Shown here piece by piece: positions 8,105-17,140 of a stretch of DNA of 64,000 nucleotides. A model generated the notes under the pieces. That model was not told the origin of the DNA. It ran no database searches and worked only from the letters and a program-made list of their open reading frames with translations. The stretch's first letter is position 1, and the number at the start of each line of letters is the position of its first letter. This DNA is from Mucilaginibacter xinganensis (lineage in GTDB: Bacteria; Bacteroidota; Bacteroidia; Sphingobacteriales; Sphingobacteriaceae). Location of the stretch: the NCBI RefSeq assembly GCF_002257585.1, contig NZ_CP022743.1, positions 3,968,001 through 4,032,000 of the forward strand, given 5' to 3'. The position numbers and the translations under genes were made by a program.

Positions 8105-9439
8105 CTAAGATTTTAAAGCGTCCTTTATAATTTCCAAAATACGTTCGTTTTTCACAATCCACATTCCTAAGCGCTCTTCTGTAATCCCCTCTTTAAGTTT
8201 ATAACTGTTTACCGGGTTTGTATCTTCGAAAATAGTTTCCATATACCGGAAATTAATATTTTCAATAGATGACAATTCATGAGCAACCTCAACAATGTGT
8301 GTAGAAACTACAAAGAAACAGGTTTTTACTTCTGCGAAGGCAGCGATTATAGCAAGAGAGGCATCATAAGCATCTTTAACATTCGTCCCTCTGAACAGTT
8401 CGTCAAAAATCACGAAAATACTTTTTGACTGATTTAGTTTTTCGGCAACATGTTTAACCCTCAATACTTCTTTATAAAAGTGGCTATGTCCCTGTTCCAG
8501 GTCGTCCGCAAGGTTAATGGTTGTAATCAGACCGTTAAATGCAGATGTTACCATACTGCTTGCCGGCACCGGAAGGCCCAGTTGCGATAAATAGACAGCA
8601 ATTCCGATCGATTTAAGCAAAGAGGATTTTCCAGCCATATTAGTCCCTGTAATAAAACAAACATTTTTGCCCGGACTAAACTCAATATCATTACTTTTAG
8701 CGTCCGCAATAAACGGGTGGAACAGGCCCTTAATAATTACTCCAGTTGCGCCGGTTTCACTAATCACCGGAAATGTAAAACCCAGGGCCTTCCCACTTTG
8801 ATTAACCGATTGGTAAACATCCAACTGGTAAGCGACATTTAACAAAATCTTAACCCGATCAAAGGCTAACTGCCTGAAAAAGTGGTCTGCTTTCGCTATG
8901 TCCGTAGCGTTGCGATTAGGCTTGTTGATAAGTTGTTTTAGCCATTCAAATTCTTTTGACTGGAAGGTATTTAAAATAATTGACCGGAATTCCTGGATTT
9001 TTTTAGGCAGATTGCCTTGCAGGTCAACCGCGAATTTTATTAAACCATTAAGTATTGAGAGCATATTTTCTATGCCGGTTTGGATTACGTAATAGTCGTT
9101 ATTATTAAACTTAAACGCATAAATTATTTTTTCTAAGAACCTGGTTATAGCTGAAAATGGTTGAGCATGATAATGCTTTTTCAAATAAAATTCCGCGAAA
9201 TCATAATCGTTTCTATTAAAGCTAATTTTGATATTGTGTTTCTGAAGATACCAAAATACTTCAAGCCTTTCCTTTATTTGAACAGGATCAATAAGCGGAT
9301 TGTTGAACATATCCTGTAACACTTCGTTACCACCAATTGTACTTGTTTGATTAAAAAGATTAAATATAGATTGGCGGGCGTTGTTATTTGGAAATATTGC
9401 CAAATCATTTAATGTTTGCCTGTCTATATCAAAATTCAT
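8105..9439 (-). CDS. Soluble MutS-related ATPase
   Basis: 444 residues, with no membrane segment. Walker A is TGTNMAGKSS and Walker B FVIFDELFRGTNV, followed by STH in the D-loop region as in MutS ATPases. The N-terminal 240 residues are helical and correspond to the core/lever part of MutS, with no mismatch-reading or connector domains. Its relative at 5286-6968 shares the domain plan and adds membrane anchors. Its function is unknown. A nucleic-acid clamp or structural role is possible but not shown. Confidence 0.85.
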   Translation of the reverse strand: MNFDIDRQTLNDLAIFPNNNARQSIFNLFNQTSTIGGNEVLQDMFNNPLIDPVQIKERLEVFWYLQKHNIKISFNRNDYDFAEFYLKKHYHAQPFSAITRFLEKIIYAFKFNNNDYYVIQTGIENMLSILNGLIKFAVDLQGNLPKKIQEFRSIILNTFQSKEFEWLKQLINKPNRNATDIAKADHFFRQLAFDRVKILLNVAYQLDVYQSVNQSGKALGFTFPVISETGATGVIIKGLFHPFIADAKSNDIEFSPGKNVCFITGTNMAGKSSLLKSIGIAVYLSQLGLPVPASSMVTSAFNGLITTINLADDLEQGHSHFYKEVLRVKHVAEKLNQSKSIFVIFDELFRGTNVKDAYDASLAIIAAFAEVKTCFFVVSTHIVEVAHELSSIENINFRYMETIFEDTNPVNSYKLKEGITEERLGMWIVKNERILEIIKDALKS

Positions 9440-9537
9440 AATAATACTTGTAAGAGGTGTTTAAAGCTAAGGTTTCTGTCAGATTATCTTTTAATAATAT
9501 CAGTAATGATACGATTAACATTGTTGTCCACTACAAG

Positions 9538-10230
9538 TTACTTTATTATTTGCCCAAGCACTACCTCTTTTAAAAACTTACTAACCGGCACCTGGTATTG
9601 TTTAATGTGAAGGGTATTGCCTGCAATGGTATCAACCTGATTTATTGCTGCAATGTACGATTTGTGCGTTTGTATAAATTGCCCCTTAGGTAGTTTTTCA
9701 AGCAGGTTTTTGATGGTGCTGTGCGTAATCAGTTTCTTGTTTTGCAACTGAACAGCTACGTAATTTTCCATCCCCTCTATAAACAGGATCTCGTCGAAAT
9801 TTATCTTTTCCAGCTTCCCGTTTACTTTCAAAAAAATATAAGGCACAGTGGCGGGAGCCTGCTCCTTTGAAGAAAAATAATCCCTGGCTTTCCAGGCAGC
9901 CTTTAAAAAACGCTCGTAGCTTATTGGCTTCAATAAATAATCCATAATATCCAGATCGAACCCCTGGATGGCATAATTTTCAAATGCGGTTGTAAAGATA
10001 ACTTTGGGTGGCCTGGCCAGTGCTTTTAAAAACTCAACGCCCGAAATATGCGGCATTTGGATATCTAAAAAAAGCAGGTCAACCGGTTGTTTTTGCAACA
10101 GATCGCTCAACTGCAATGCATCTTCGCAAACCCCTTTTAACTCCAGGAACCCAATTTTTTCTACATAACCCTGCAATCCTTTGCGTGCAAAAGGCTCATC
10201 GTCAGTTATAATGCAGGTTATGTTATTCAT
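9538..10230 (-). CDS. LytTR-family response regulator
   Basis: 230 residues: a receiver domain with acidic pair D10-D11, phosphoacceptor D56 (LLFLDIQMP) and the conserved lysine in LLKPISYERF, then a LytTR DNA-binding domain (about 135-228; FIEGMENYVAV). It overlaps the upstream kinase gene by 8 bases, so the pair forms one two-component system. Targets are unknown. The acyltransferase transcribed just ahead is the obvious candidate or partner. Confidence 0.93.
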   Translation of the reverse strand: MNNITCIITDDEPFARKGLQGYVEKIGFLELKGVCEDALQLSDLLQKQPVDLLFLDIQMPHISGVEFLKALARPPKVIFTTAFENYAIQGFDLDIMDYLLKPISYERFLKAAWKARDYFSSKEQAPATVPYIFLKVNGKLEKINFDEILFIEGMENYVAVQLQNKKLITHSTIKNLLEKLPKGQFIQTHKSYIAAINQVDTIAGNTLHIKQYQVPVSKFLKEVVLGQIIK

Positions 10231-11272
10231 ATTGCAGCTTTATTTCGCCAAAAAAATTATTATAGTTGTTAACGATGAGCAAGTTATGTTTATTGGGATA
10301 TAAAAGATCAAGCCTGCGCTTTAAGTTATCAAGGCCAATACCGCTGCCGTTTGTGTTCATCGGTTGCTTAATCGGGTGAACCGAATTTTCAACGCGGAAA
10401 ACAATCTCATTTCCAGACAATTGAGCAGTAATAGCCATCTCATAATCTCCACCAATAAATTTAAAAGCATTTTCAACCAGCGGCAAAAACAATAAAGGGT
10501 AAACCTGCTGTCCGTTTAAACCTTCATCAAACGCAACTTTCATTTTTAGCTTATCGCTGCTCCTTGTTTTCTGCAGGTCGATAAAGCTTTGCAGGTATTC
10601 CAGCTCATTTATTACCGGCACCTGCTGTTGCTGATCATACAGTTGGTACCTTAACAACTCAGAAAACTTCTCGATGCTGTTTTTTGCCCCGCAGATATCC
10701 TCATCCATCTGGAAATAAATGGTATTAATTGCGTTGAATAAAAAATGTGGGTGATACTGTGCTTTCAGAAATTTAAGTTCGGTTTCCAGATGGTCATTAG
10801 CTAACTTTTCTAACTGCACCTTATTATTGACATAGGCCTTTAACCAGGTGCTGCTACGCGCTATGCCATAATAAATAATAGCATACAAGGTTGGGATCAT
10901 GTTGATGTCTGCCACATCAGCCCAAGGTATCCACCAGGCTTTCCAGTCGCCCCGGTGCAGGGCCATATCCATCGGAACAAATATCACATTGACCAATACC
11001 AGGCTGGCGCCCACCAATATCACAAGTTCCCTCACCACTCCCCAGTAGGATAGCTGTAACGGCCAGCGCTTGTCATAATACTTAAATAATCTTCGGAAAA
11101 TATAAATGGATAAATATCCTACAATGGCCGAGCAGGTCATCTCCACGGCATTGATATAAAACCGCCTTTCCCAAAACCGCTGGTTAATATCGGTATCATG
11201 TAGCAGCCTGACGGTGAAATATACCAGCAAGCCGTACAAGGCAGGGAATATATATTTTTTCAAAAAATTCAT
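10223..11272 (-). CDS. LytS-type sensor histidine kinase
   Basis: 349 residues. About four membrane segments occupy the N-terminal 150 residues, followed by a helical linker and the His_kinase domain with HPHFLFNAINTIYF, then a compact HATPase (LVENAFKF; GSGIGLDNLKRRL). It is typical of membrane kinases paired with LytTR regulators. It overlaps its regulator by 8 bases and starts 17 bases after the acyltransferase stop. Confidence 0.93.
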   Translation of the reverse strand: MNFLKKYIFPALYGLLVYFTVRLLHDTDINQRFWERRFYINAVEMTCSAIVGYLSIYIFRRLFKYYDKRWPLQLSYWGVVRELVILVGASLVLVNVIFVPMDMALHRGDWKAWWIPWADVADINMIPTLYAIIYYGIARSSTWLKAYVNNKVQLEKLANDHLETELKFLKAQYHPHFLFNAINTIYFQMDEDICGAKNSIEKFSELLRYQLYDQQQQVPVINELEYLQSFIDLQKTRSSDKLKMKVAFDEGLNGQQVYPLLFLPLVENAFKFIGGDYEMAITAQLSGNEIVFRVENSVHPIKQPMNTNGSGIGLDNLKRRLDLLYPNKHNLLIVNNYNNFFGEIKLQYE

Positions 11273-11289
11273 ATTGTTAAATTACAAAT

Positions 11290-12522
11290 TCATGCAGATA
11301 ACACTACCACAGGTTTAGCATCTTCCTTTTCCACCTGCATCACCGGCTTAGGTATGTCCTTAGGCTTCATACCAAACAAAAGCCTTGTTAAAGCATATGG
11401 ACGGATAAACAGGTGGTAAATCAGCACACTTACAAAGAAAGTGATCCCAACCGTATAGATATATTTCGACAGGATACTTTCATTTTGAGTTTGCACGATA
11501 TAATAAACCACCAGCACGATCACCGTTTGATGCAGGATGTAGAATGGATACACTGCCTGGTTCATGTAATTAAGTATGGCATGCTTGCGATTGAGGTAAT
11601 GCTTGCCGTAACCCACCAATGCCAGTACCCATCCCCAGGCAATAGTTGGCCTTAAAGCTACAAACAAATAATTGAATAAGTTGCTTTGAAATGGCCAGTT
11701 CGAATACCCGGGCTCAACTTTATTCCACCTCATGCATTCCCATATCATCAGCGTCAAAAACCCCGTACTCAAAGCAAAGCGACGGTTGCGCTCCAGGCTG
11801 TCCATAAGTTTAGGTTGCAGGATGCAGACAAAGCCCGCCAGCAGGAACAATAACCAGTAAACAAAGTAGCAGCCATCATGTGCCAGGTCATTGGTTTCGG
11901 GTAATTTCCCGCTCAGCAATATAAACCATATAATACCGGGCAACATTAGTAAATAAACCCATTTGCCGTTCGCCAGCGCAGCCAGCTTTTGTTTAAACCC
12001 ATTGCTTTTGGGCGAGATCATCCATGAAAACAGCGGTGCAAAAAGCAGATCATAAATAAACAAATAAGCAATAAACCAAAGGTGGTGCCAGCTAAAGCTG
12101 CCTTTAGGATAAGGCACAAAATTAAATACACTCGGATACCAGTCCCAAAAGCTGCCTTTGTAGCCATGCGCCAACCGTTCCATATAAATTTGCGGCGGCA
12201 CTACAATGAACATACCCACCAGCAATGGGATAAAAAGCCTGCGAAAACGTAAGCCGATGAAGCTTAAAGCAGATCGCCGCTGCATCATGTAATAGCTTAC
12301 TGTACCTGAAATAAAAAAAAGCAGCGGCATGCGAAAAAGGTGCAAAAAATGATTTGATTCCATCATGAGGTTGCTGGTTTCGTGGTTCTTGATATGCCAG
12401 CCGTCTTCGGCTACATAAGGCATGGCCGAATGAAAAAATAATACACCCAGTATGGATATGATTCTTAACCAGTCGAGATAGGTTTGGCGTTGTGTGGTTT
12501 CCATTGTTTTCTTTTTTTTCAT
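11290..12522 (-). CDS. Acyltransferase 3 family integral membrane protein
   Basis: Up to 410 residues with about ten membrane segments. It opens with LDWLRIISILGVLFFHSAMPY, where the Arg and His of the family are placed as in OafA/YrhL-type O-acyltransferases, which acylate cell-surface sugars or peptides. Two starts are possible: the upstream ATG at 12522 (MKKKKTM) or the ATG six codons later. First gene of an operon with the LytS/LytTR pair (gap 17 bases). The linkage suggests that surface acylation and the sensory pair respond to the same cue (inference). Confidence 0.85.
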   Translation of the reverse strand: MKKKKTMETTQRQTYLDWLRIISILGVLFFHSAMPYVAEDGWHIKNHETSNLMMESNHFLHLFRMPLLFFISGTVSYYMMQRRSALSFIGLRFRRLFIPLLVGMFIVVPPQIYMERLAHGYKGSFWDWYPSVFNFVPYPKGSFSWHHLWFIAYLFIYDLLFAPLFSWMISPKSNGFKQKLAALANGKWVYLLMLPGIIWFILLSGKLPETNDLAHDGCYFVYWLLFLLAGFVCILQPKLMDSLERNRRFALSTGFLTLMIWECMRWNKVEPGYSNWPFQSNLFNYLFVALRPTIAWGWVLALVGYGKHYLNRKHAILNYMNQAVYPFYILHQTVIVLVVYYIVQTQNESILSKYIYTVGITFFVSVLIYHLFIRPYALTRLLFGMKPKDIPKPVMQVEKEDAKPVVVLSA

Positions 12523-12672
12523 AAAGAAAACACCCCGCTCACAAACAATAAAACTATTTTGACCAACGTAAGCTTTTCTTTGACCAGGAGATAAAAATCA
12601 ATGGTTTCCGATATGCCGCGAACGGAGTAGGCGACATAAGAAATATAAAAGCGTATTTGCCTGCAATTATGA

Positions 12673-12948
12673 TTACCCCAACATGTTGCGCAATACCCGC
12701 AACTCTTCCTGCATCCGTTCTACCCTGTCCAGCAAGTGGACTATGGCTTCTATGCCAGCTACGTTTATATCAAGCTCGCGGTGCATCCTGATCATCTTTT
12801 CCAGCTTCTGTAACTCTGTTTCGGGGATGTAAGTATTCTTTTTAACCATTTTTAACTTTAACAACCCCGCCTCGCCCAGCGAATTTATAAAAGTATATTC
12901 CACATCATGATAGGTGCAGATCTCTGTGGTTGCTATTAAATTTACCAT
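12673..12948 (-). CDS. cbpM: CbpM-type chaperone modulator (MerR-like)
   Basis: 91 residues with a MerR-like N-terminal part, the motif LEKMIRMHRELDINVAGIEAI, and a C-terminal helix (LDRVERMQEELRVLRNML). These small proteins bind the J domain of CbpA and block it. It lies 68 bases downstream of the cbpA-like gene on the same strand, the expected arrangement. Confidence 0.85.
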   Translation of the reverse strand: MVNLIATTEICTYHDVEYTFINSLGEAGLLKLKMVKKNTYIPETELQKLEKMIRMHRELDINVAGIEAIVHLLDRVERMQEELRVLRNMLG

Positions 12949-13016
12949 TGGTTTATTAGTTTAATGGTTCACTGATGGATCATTTATTAACCTTTATTGC
13001 CAGCTGCCAGCTTCAC

Positions 13017-13925
13017 TTAGGCTGCCGGAGCATTTAACTCCTTAAGTTCCTCAAATAACTTGCGCTGCTTTTCGGTCAGATTAGCGGGCACCTGAATCTC
13101 ATAGGTTACATACAGATCGCCAAACTGGCCTTCCTTTTTGTAAACCGGCATCCCTTTGCCTTTAAGTTTCACCTTTGTTCCATTTTGCGTTTCGGGTTTC
13201 ACTTTAATCTTTACTTTACTGTCAAGCGTGTCAACTGTTATCTCGCCGCCAAGTACCGCTGTGTATATATCCAGCTTAGCATTAGCAAACAGGTCGCTTC
13301 CCTTCCTCTTGAAGCCGGGATCATCAGCTACCAGAAATGTAATGTACAGATCGCCGGCAGGTCCGCCATTTACACCCGCAGCACCATGACCCGCAATTTT
13401 AATATTTTGCCCGTTCTCTACTCCCGCCGGAATGGTTATCCGGATATTTTTACCATTTACCGTTAAGGTTTGCTTATGTGTTGCGGCCGCTTCTTTTAAG
13501 CCAAGCCGAAGTTCAGCATTATAGTCCTGACCGCGATATTTAGTCTGCCCCCCGCGGCCGCCGCCGCTCTGTGCACCGCCGAACATGGATTGAAAGAAAT
13601 CTGAGAAATCATCGCCGCCGAACCCTTCAAATCCTGCATACTGCCCCCCGCTTTGTTGCTGCCGGCTTTGCTGCTGCCTTGCCTGTTCATACTCAGCGCC
13701 GTGTTGCCAATTTTCGCCGTACTGATCGTATTTTTTGCGCTTGTCGGGGTCGCTTAATACTTCATTCGCTTCGTTCAACTGCTGAAACTTTTTATGGGCT
13801 TCCGCATCATTCGGGTTAAGGTCGGGATGGTACTTGCGGGCAAGCTTACGATAGGCGCCTTTTATATCTTTATCTGATGCCTTTTTATCGACACCTAATA
13901 CCTGGTAATAATCAATAAATGCCAT
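13017..13925 (-). CDS. cbpA: CbpA-type DnaJ co-chaperone
   Basis: 302 residues: J domain with HPD at 33-35, a Gln/Gly-rich linker (about 80-130), then two DnaJ C-terminal substrate-binding domains. The zinc-finger Cys repeats of DnaJ are missing, which identifies it as CbpA-like. J proteins stimulate Hsp70 ATPase and deliver clients. It is paired with the cbpM modulator downstream. Confidence 0.92.
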   Translation of the reverse strand: MAFIDYYQVLGVDKKASDKDIKGAYRKLARKYHPDLNPNDAEAHKKFQQLNEANEVLSDPDKRKKYDQYGENWQHGAEYEQARQQQSRQQQSGGQYAGFEGFGGDDFSDFFQSMFGGAQSGGGRGGQTKYRGQDYNAELRLGLKEAAATHKQTLTVNGKNIRITIPAGVENGQNIKIAGHGAAGVNGGPAGDLYITFLVADDPGFKRKGSDLFANAKLDIYTAVLGGEITVDTLDSKVKIKVKPETQNGTKVKLKGKGMPVYKKEGQFGDLYVTYEIQVPANLTEKQRKLFEELKELNAPAA

Positions 13926-14170
13926 AATTAATGGTTGTAAAACCGATATAAATTTAACCTTAATTTATGCCTTCCTGTTTTTATTTATCAAAAAAAATAT
14001 TTTCCTATTGCGTCTTTCCAATCAAAACAAGGAATGAAATGCAACGTCACCAGTAAAATCAAATTCTTTAGAGTTGTAAAAGGCATGTATCTACCCAGCC
14101 CGAAACTTGTGTACACCATAATTATTATCTTTGAATTAAATGAGATAAAACACATTTAAATAACAAGGTA

Positions 14171-15343
14171 ATGATCTCTGCCCCTATCCCCGAAAACGAA
14201 GGCACCCGTATTTCAACGCTCCACAACAGCTGTTTGCTGGATACGCCGCAGGAAGCTGAATTTGACGAAATAGTAAAACTTGCGTCGCTGCTTTGTAACA
14301 CCCCTATTTCGCTGATCAGCCTGGTAGATACCGACCGGCAGTGGTTTAAAGCCAGGATTGGGCTTGATGTGAACGAAACACACCGCGATGTGTCGTTTTG
14401 CAGCCACGCCATATTACAGGACCAGCTATTTGAAGTTAGGGATGCCATACTGGATGACCGTTTTAATGATAACCCGCTGGTAACAACTGATCCTTCTATC
14501 CGTTTTTATGCGGGCATGCCCCTGGTTACCAGCAATGGCAGCCGACTTGGTACCTTATGCGTAATTGACCGGACCCCGGGTGAGCTTTCTGAAAAACAAC
14601 GCTTTGGGCTTAAGGTGCTTGCCAATAATGTTATAAAAATTGCCGAACTAAGGATTAAAAACAAAGAGCTTTATTACCTTACAGAAACTCAAAAAAGAAT
14701 AATTTCGATTTTGGCACATGATGTGCGCAATCCACTGGCATCTATAAAAAATATTATGGAGCTAAAGCAGTCAGACATTTTAGATGCGCAAGAGGCCGCC
14801 GAAATGATGAAAATGGTTGCCGGCCAGCTGAATAATACCATAGAAATGGTTGAAAATGTAGTGAACTGGGGGAAAATGCACTTAAAATTCGGGCAACTTC
14901 AGTTAACAGATTTTAACCTGCATGCTGTTGTTGAGGGTATTTTTGGTTCGGAGGGATTAAGCAGCAAGGCGAAGGGAAATAAATTGGTTAATAATGTGCC
15001 TGATGCAACTATAGTTCATGCTGATGAAAGGGCACTGGAGTTTGTGTTACGCAACCTCATAAGCAACTCCAACAAATTCACCGAAAATGGCCATATAATC
15101 ATTGATGTAACTCAAACCGGCTTAAAAACAACTTTGTGGGTAAAGGATACCGGCGTTGGGATGCCCCCGGAAAAAGCCCGGACCTTATTTGAAGGTGATG
15201 CAACCTCAACTTTAGGTACAAATAAAGAAAAAGGCAGCGGGCTGGGCCTGATGCTGGTTAAAGAATTTATTGAACGCCTTAACGGAACAATAAATGTAGA
15301 GAGCGAAATAAATAAAGGTAGTACCTTTACCATTGAAATTTAA
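14171..15343 (+). CDS. GAF-domain sensor histidine kinase
   Basis: 390 residues, cytoplasmic. A GAF domain (about 22-160; FCSHAI, FYAGMPLVT, GTLCVID) precedes HisKA with H183 in ILAHDVRNPL and an HATPase ending at the C-terminus (DTGVGM, GSGLGLMLVKEF). The GAF type is common in Bacteroidota kinases, and the ligand is unknown. A TATCTTTG element at 14126-14133 fits the -7 box consensus, but the best TTG lies only 16 bases upstream. The cupin gene follows after 6 bases. Confidence 0.92.
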   Translation: MISAPIPENEGTRISTLHNSCLLDTPQEAEFDEIVKLASLLCNTPISLISLVDTDRQWFKARIGLDVNETHRDVSFCSHAILQDQLFEVRDAILDDRFNDNPLVTTDPSIRFYAGMPLVTSNGSRLGTLCVIDRTPGELSEKQRFGLKVLANNVIKIAELRIKNKELYYLTETQKRIISILAHDVRNPLASIKNIMELKQSDILDAQEAAEMMKMVAGQLNNTIEMVENVVNWGKMHLKFGQLQLTDFNLHAVVEGIFGSEGLSSKAKGNKLVNNVPDATIVHADERALEFVLRNLISNSNKFTENGHIIIDVTQTGLKTTLWVKDTGVGMPPEKARTLFEGDATSTLGTNKEKGSGLGLMLVKEFIERLNGTINVESEINKGSTFTIEI

Positions 15344-15349
15344 GAACCA

Positions 15350-15685
15350 ATGGACACATCTATCTTTCGTTACTTTAAAGACATTGAGACCAAAGAAATA
15401 GCCCCCGGCTTTTTCTCAAAATTAATTCATACTGAAACAAATACCATAAACTTTATTGAGGTTAAGGCTGGTTGTTCCGTACCGCGGCATAAGCATGTGC
15501 ACCAACAATGTTCATTTGTTATTGAAGGCGAATTTGAGCTAACGGTTAATGACATCCCGCAAAAACTTGATTCCAGTTTATTTGCCGTAATCCCTTCAAA
15601 TGTGTGGCATGGCGGCACTGCGATTACCGACTGCAGGTTAATTGATATTTTTAGTCCGGTAAGGGAAGACTACCGAAACTTGTAA
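15350..15685 (+). CDS. Small cupin-domain protein
   Basis: 111 residues forming a single cupin beta barrel. Metal-ligand positions are visible as PRHKHVHQQ (two or three His) and the later FAVIPSNVWHGG. Single-domain cupins of this type bind a metal and small molecules. No specific substrate can be read. It starts 6 bases after the GAF kinase stop, so the two are probably cotranscribed. Confidence 0.85.
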   Translation: MDTSIFRYFKDIETKEIAPGFFSKLIHTETNTINFIEVKAGCSVPRHKHVHQQCSFVIEGEFELTVNDIPQKLDSSLFAVIPSNVWHGGTAITDCRLIDIFSPVREDYRNL

Positions 15686-15765
15686 CCCAGAGATACTTTA
15701 AGGGTATATTGCAGATTCAAATGCTATATCATAACATTTTTATTAAGCTGATTTTTCACAATTTT

Positions 15766-15795
15766 TTGCAGTAGGAATCAAAAACTTTAGGTTTG
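15766..15795 (+). promoter_or_regulatory. Bacteroidota-type promoter of the GNAT gene
   Basis: TTG at 15766-15768, 19 bases, then TAGGTTTG at 15788-15795. This is an exact match to the TTG-N19/21-TAnnTTTG consensus used by the primary sigma factor in this phylum. The start codon lies 18 bases after the -7 box. Confidence 0.75.
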
Positions 15796-15813
15796 TGACC
15801 TTGTAAATAATTT

Positions 15814-16323
15814 ATGCCTGTAACCAAAGCCCTTCAAACCGACGTACCTGCACTTAACCTATTGGTGAACAGTGCCTATCGTGGTGAAACCTCGAAACTG
15901 GGATGGACCACCGAAGCCAATTTACTTGACGGTATGCGGATTGATGAAGAAACATTAACCGGTTATTTTAACGACCCGGTTGTTACCATATTAAAAAACA
16001 CAGATGAAAACGACCTTATAAACGGTTGTGTTTACCTGGAAGTTCGCGGGGATAAGTTATATGTTGGCATGTTCAGTGTTTCGCCGCTATTGCAGGGTAA
16101 GGGGATTGGCCGCGATTTGTTGCTGGCTGCTGAAGCTTATGCCAAACAGGTTAACTGCCACACGTTAACTATGACTGTTATCAGCATAAGGCATGAGCTG
16201 ATCAGCTGGTACGAGCGCCGCGGATACAAGGCAACCGGCGAAGTTCTTCCCTTTCACGTTGATAAAAAATTTGGAGTTGCCCGCCAGCCTATTGAATTGT
16301 TAGTGCTGGAGAAGTACGTGTAG
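15814..16323 (+). CDS. GNAT family N-acetyltransferase
   Basis: 169 residues with the acetyl-CoA binding loop QGKGIG at 94-99 following strand FSVSPL, and a late YERRGYKATGE segment, both typical of GNAT enzymes. The N-terminus (ALNLLVNSAYRGE) fits the substrate arm of the family. The substrate is unknown. It has its own promoter 18 bases upstream. Confidence 0.9.
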   Translation: MPVTKALQTDVPALNLLVNSAYRGETSKLGWTTEANLLDGMRIDEETLTGYFNDPVVTILKNTDENDLINGCVYLEVRGDKLYVGMFSVSPLLQGKGIGRDLLLAAEAYAKQVNCHTLTMTVISIRHELISWYERRGYKATGEVLPFHVDKKFGVARQPIELLVLEKYV

Positions 16324-16327
16324 CCCA

Positions 16328-16346
16328 CAGCTTGTCCCGCAAGCTG
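16328..16346 (+). repeat. Small perfect hairpin after the GNAT gene
   Basis: A 7-base perfect stem with a 5-base loop begins 5 bases after the stop codon. There is no T run, so it may stabilise the message 3' end and not act as a classical terminator. Confidence 0.5.
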
Positions 16347-16420
16347 TAAATTACGGTCATATTTTTATTGAATGTAAGTTAAAATAATGTCACCAAAAAA
16401 AATTTATCATAGCCCACAAT

Positions 16421-16444
16421 AATATACGAAATTATTCGTATATT
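16421..16444. repeat. Perfect 10-base palindrome upstream of the DUF1493 gene
   Basis: AATATACGAA at 16421-16430 is repeated inverted at 16435-16444 with a 4-base spacer. Its symmetry fits a dimeric regulator operator or a weak terminator (a T-rich stretch follows). It lies 147 bases before the DUF1493 start. Confidence 0.55.
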
Positions 16445-16591
16445 TATTTAAAGTATTCCGGAAGCCGTTATCATATCCTGTTTAAAGTTAATTTATCGGT
16501 ATCAACTTATTTAAAAAATATCGGTTTGATGCAACCTTCCTGAAATATCATCGTCTTATAACTCAAATAATGCCAACGCTATTAATTCAAA

Positions 16592-16951
16592 ATGGAAGAG
16601 ATACACCCTCAGTTAAAAGAATTTATAGTTGATTATTGCACAAAGTACAAGATCAGGAAAATAGATGCAGGTGCTTTGAGCCTTGATACCAGCATTGATC
16701 TTGACCTTGACATTGTTGATATAGAGATAGACCTATTTTTAGCTGAATTTGCCGAAAAATTTAGGGTTGATCAATCTAAATTCAGTTGGTATAAGTATGG
16801 TTATCCAACCGGCTCTGCAAGTGTTAAAGTGATCCGGACAGTGTTTGGATACGAAGCAAAATGGGTGAAACGTTTATCAAACCACATTTATAAACCACGC
16901 TTCAGGGTAAGTAATTTACAGGAAGCCGTTACTACAGGAAAGCTATTATAA
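16592..16951 (+). CDS. DUF1493 family protein (acyl-carrier-like small protein)
   Basis: 119 residues resembling DUF1493, a family of small acidic proteins sometimes likened to acyl carrier proteins. The LDTSIDLDLDIVDIEIDLFLAEF segment resembles the ACP-like helix II region, where an Asp takes the place of the usual serine. The C-terminal half is basic. Function unknown. Confidence 0.6.
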   Translation: MEEIHPQLKEFIVDYCTKYKIRKIDAGALSLDTSIDLDLDIVDIEIDLFLAEFAEKFRVDQSKFSWYKYGYPTGSASVKVIRTVFGYEAKWVKRLSNHIYKPRFRVSNLQEAVTTGKLL

Positions 16952-16975
16952 AAACCTTAACCGGGATAAATCATT

Positions 16976-17062
16976 ACGGGGTACAAGGCAAACTCCATTG
17001 GGCCAATGGGTAATGGTCAGCTTGCAGCGATCTTTATTCAGGGAGTTTGCTGCGTACCCCGT
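16976..17062. repeat. Long imperfect hairpin between DUF1493 and GH97 genes
   Basis: Arms at 16976-16996 and 17042-17062 (21 bases each) pair with about three mismatches. The 45-base loop contains a further small inverted repeat near 16997-17007. A T-rich tract follows at about 17066-17080. It could terminate the DUF1493 transcript, be an attenuator, or be a remnant of a small inverted-repeat element. Confidence 0.7.
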
Positions 17063-17078
17063 TATGGTTTTTATTTTT

Positions 17079-17109
17079 TTGAAATCTCCTTTATTTCAGC
17101 TTACATTTG
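17079..17109 (+). promoter_or_regulatory. Bacteroidota-type promoter of the GH97 gene
   Basis: TTG at 17079-17081, 20 bases, then TACATTTG at 17102-17109, an exact consensus match. It lies downstream of the alternative start at 17006 and 31 bases before the ATG at 17141, which decides for the later start. Confidence 0.75.
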
Positions 17110-17140
17110 GTTATACCTCTCCGTATCAAACCATTTAACC

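Noticed and set aside
17006..17140. Longer GH97 start at 17006
   Set aside because: It begins inside a hairpin and upstream of the promoter at 17079-17109, and the extra residues are not a signal peptide.
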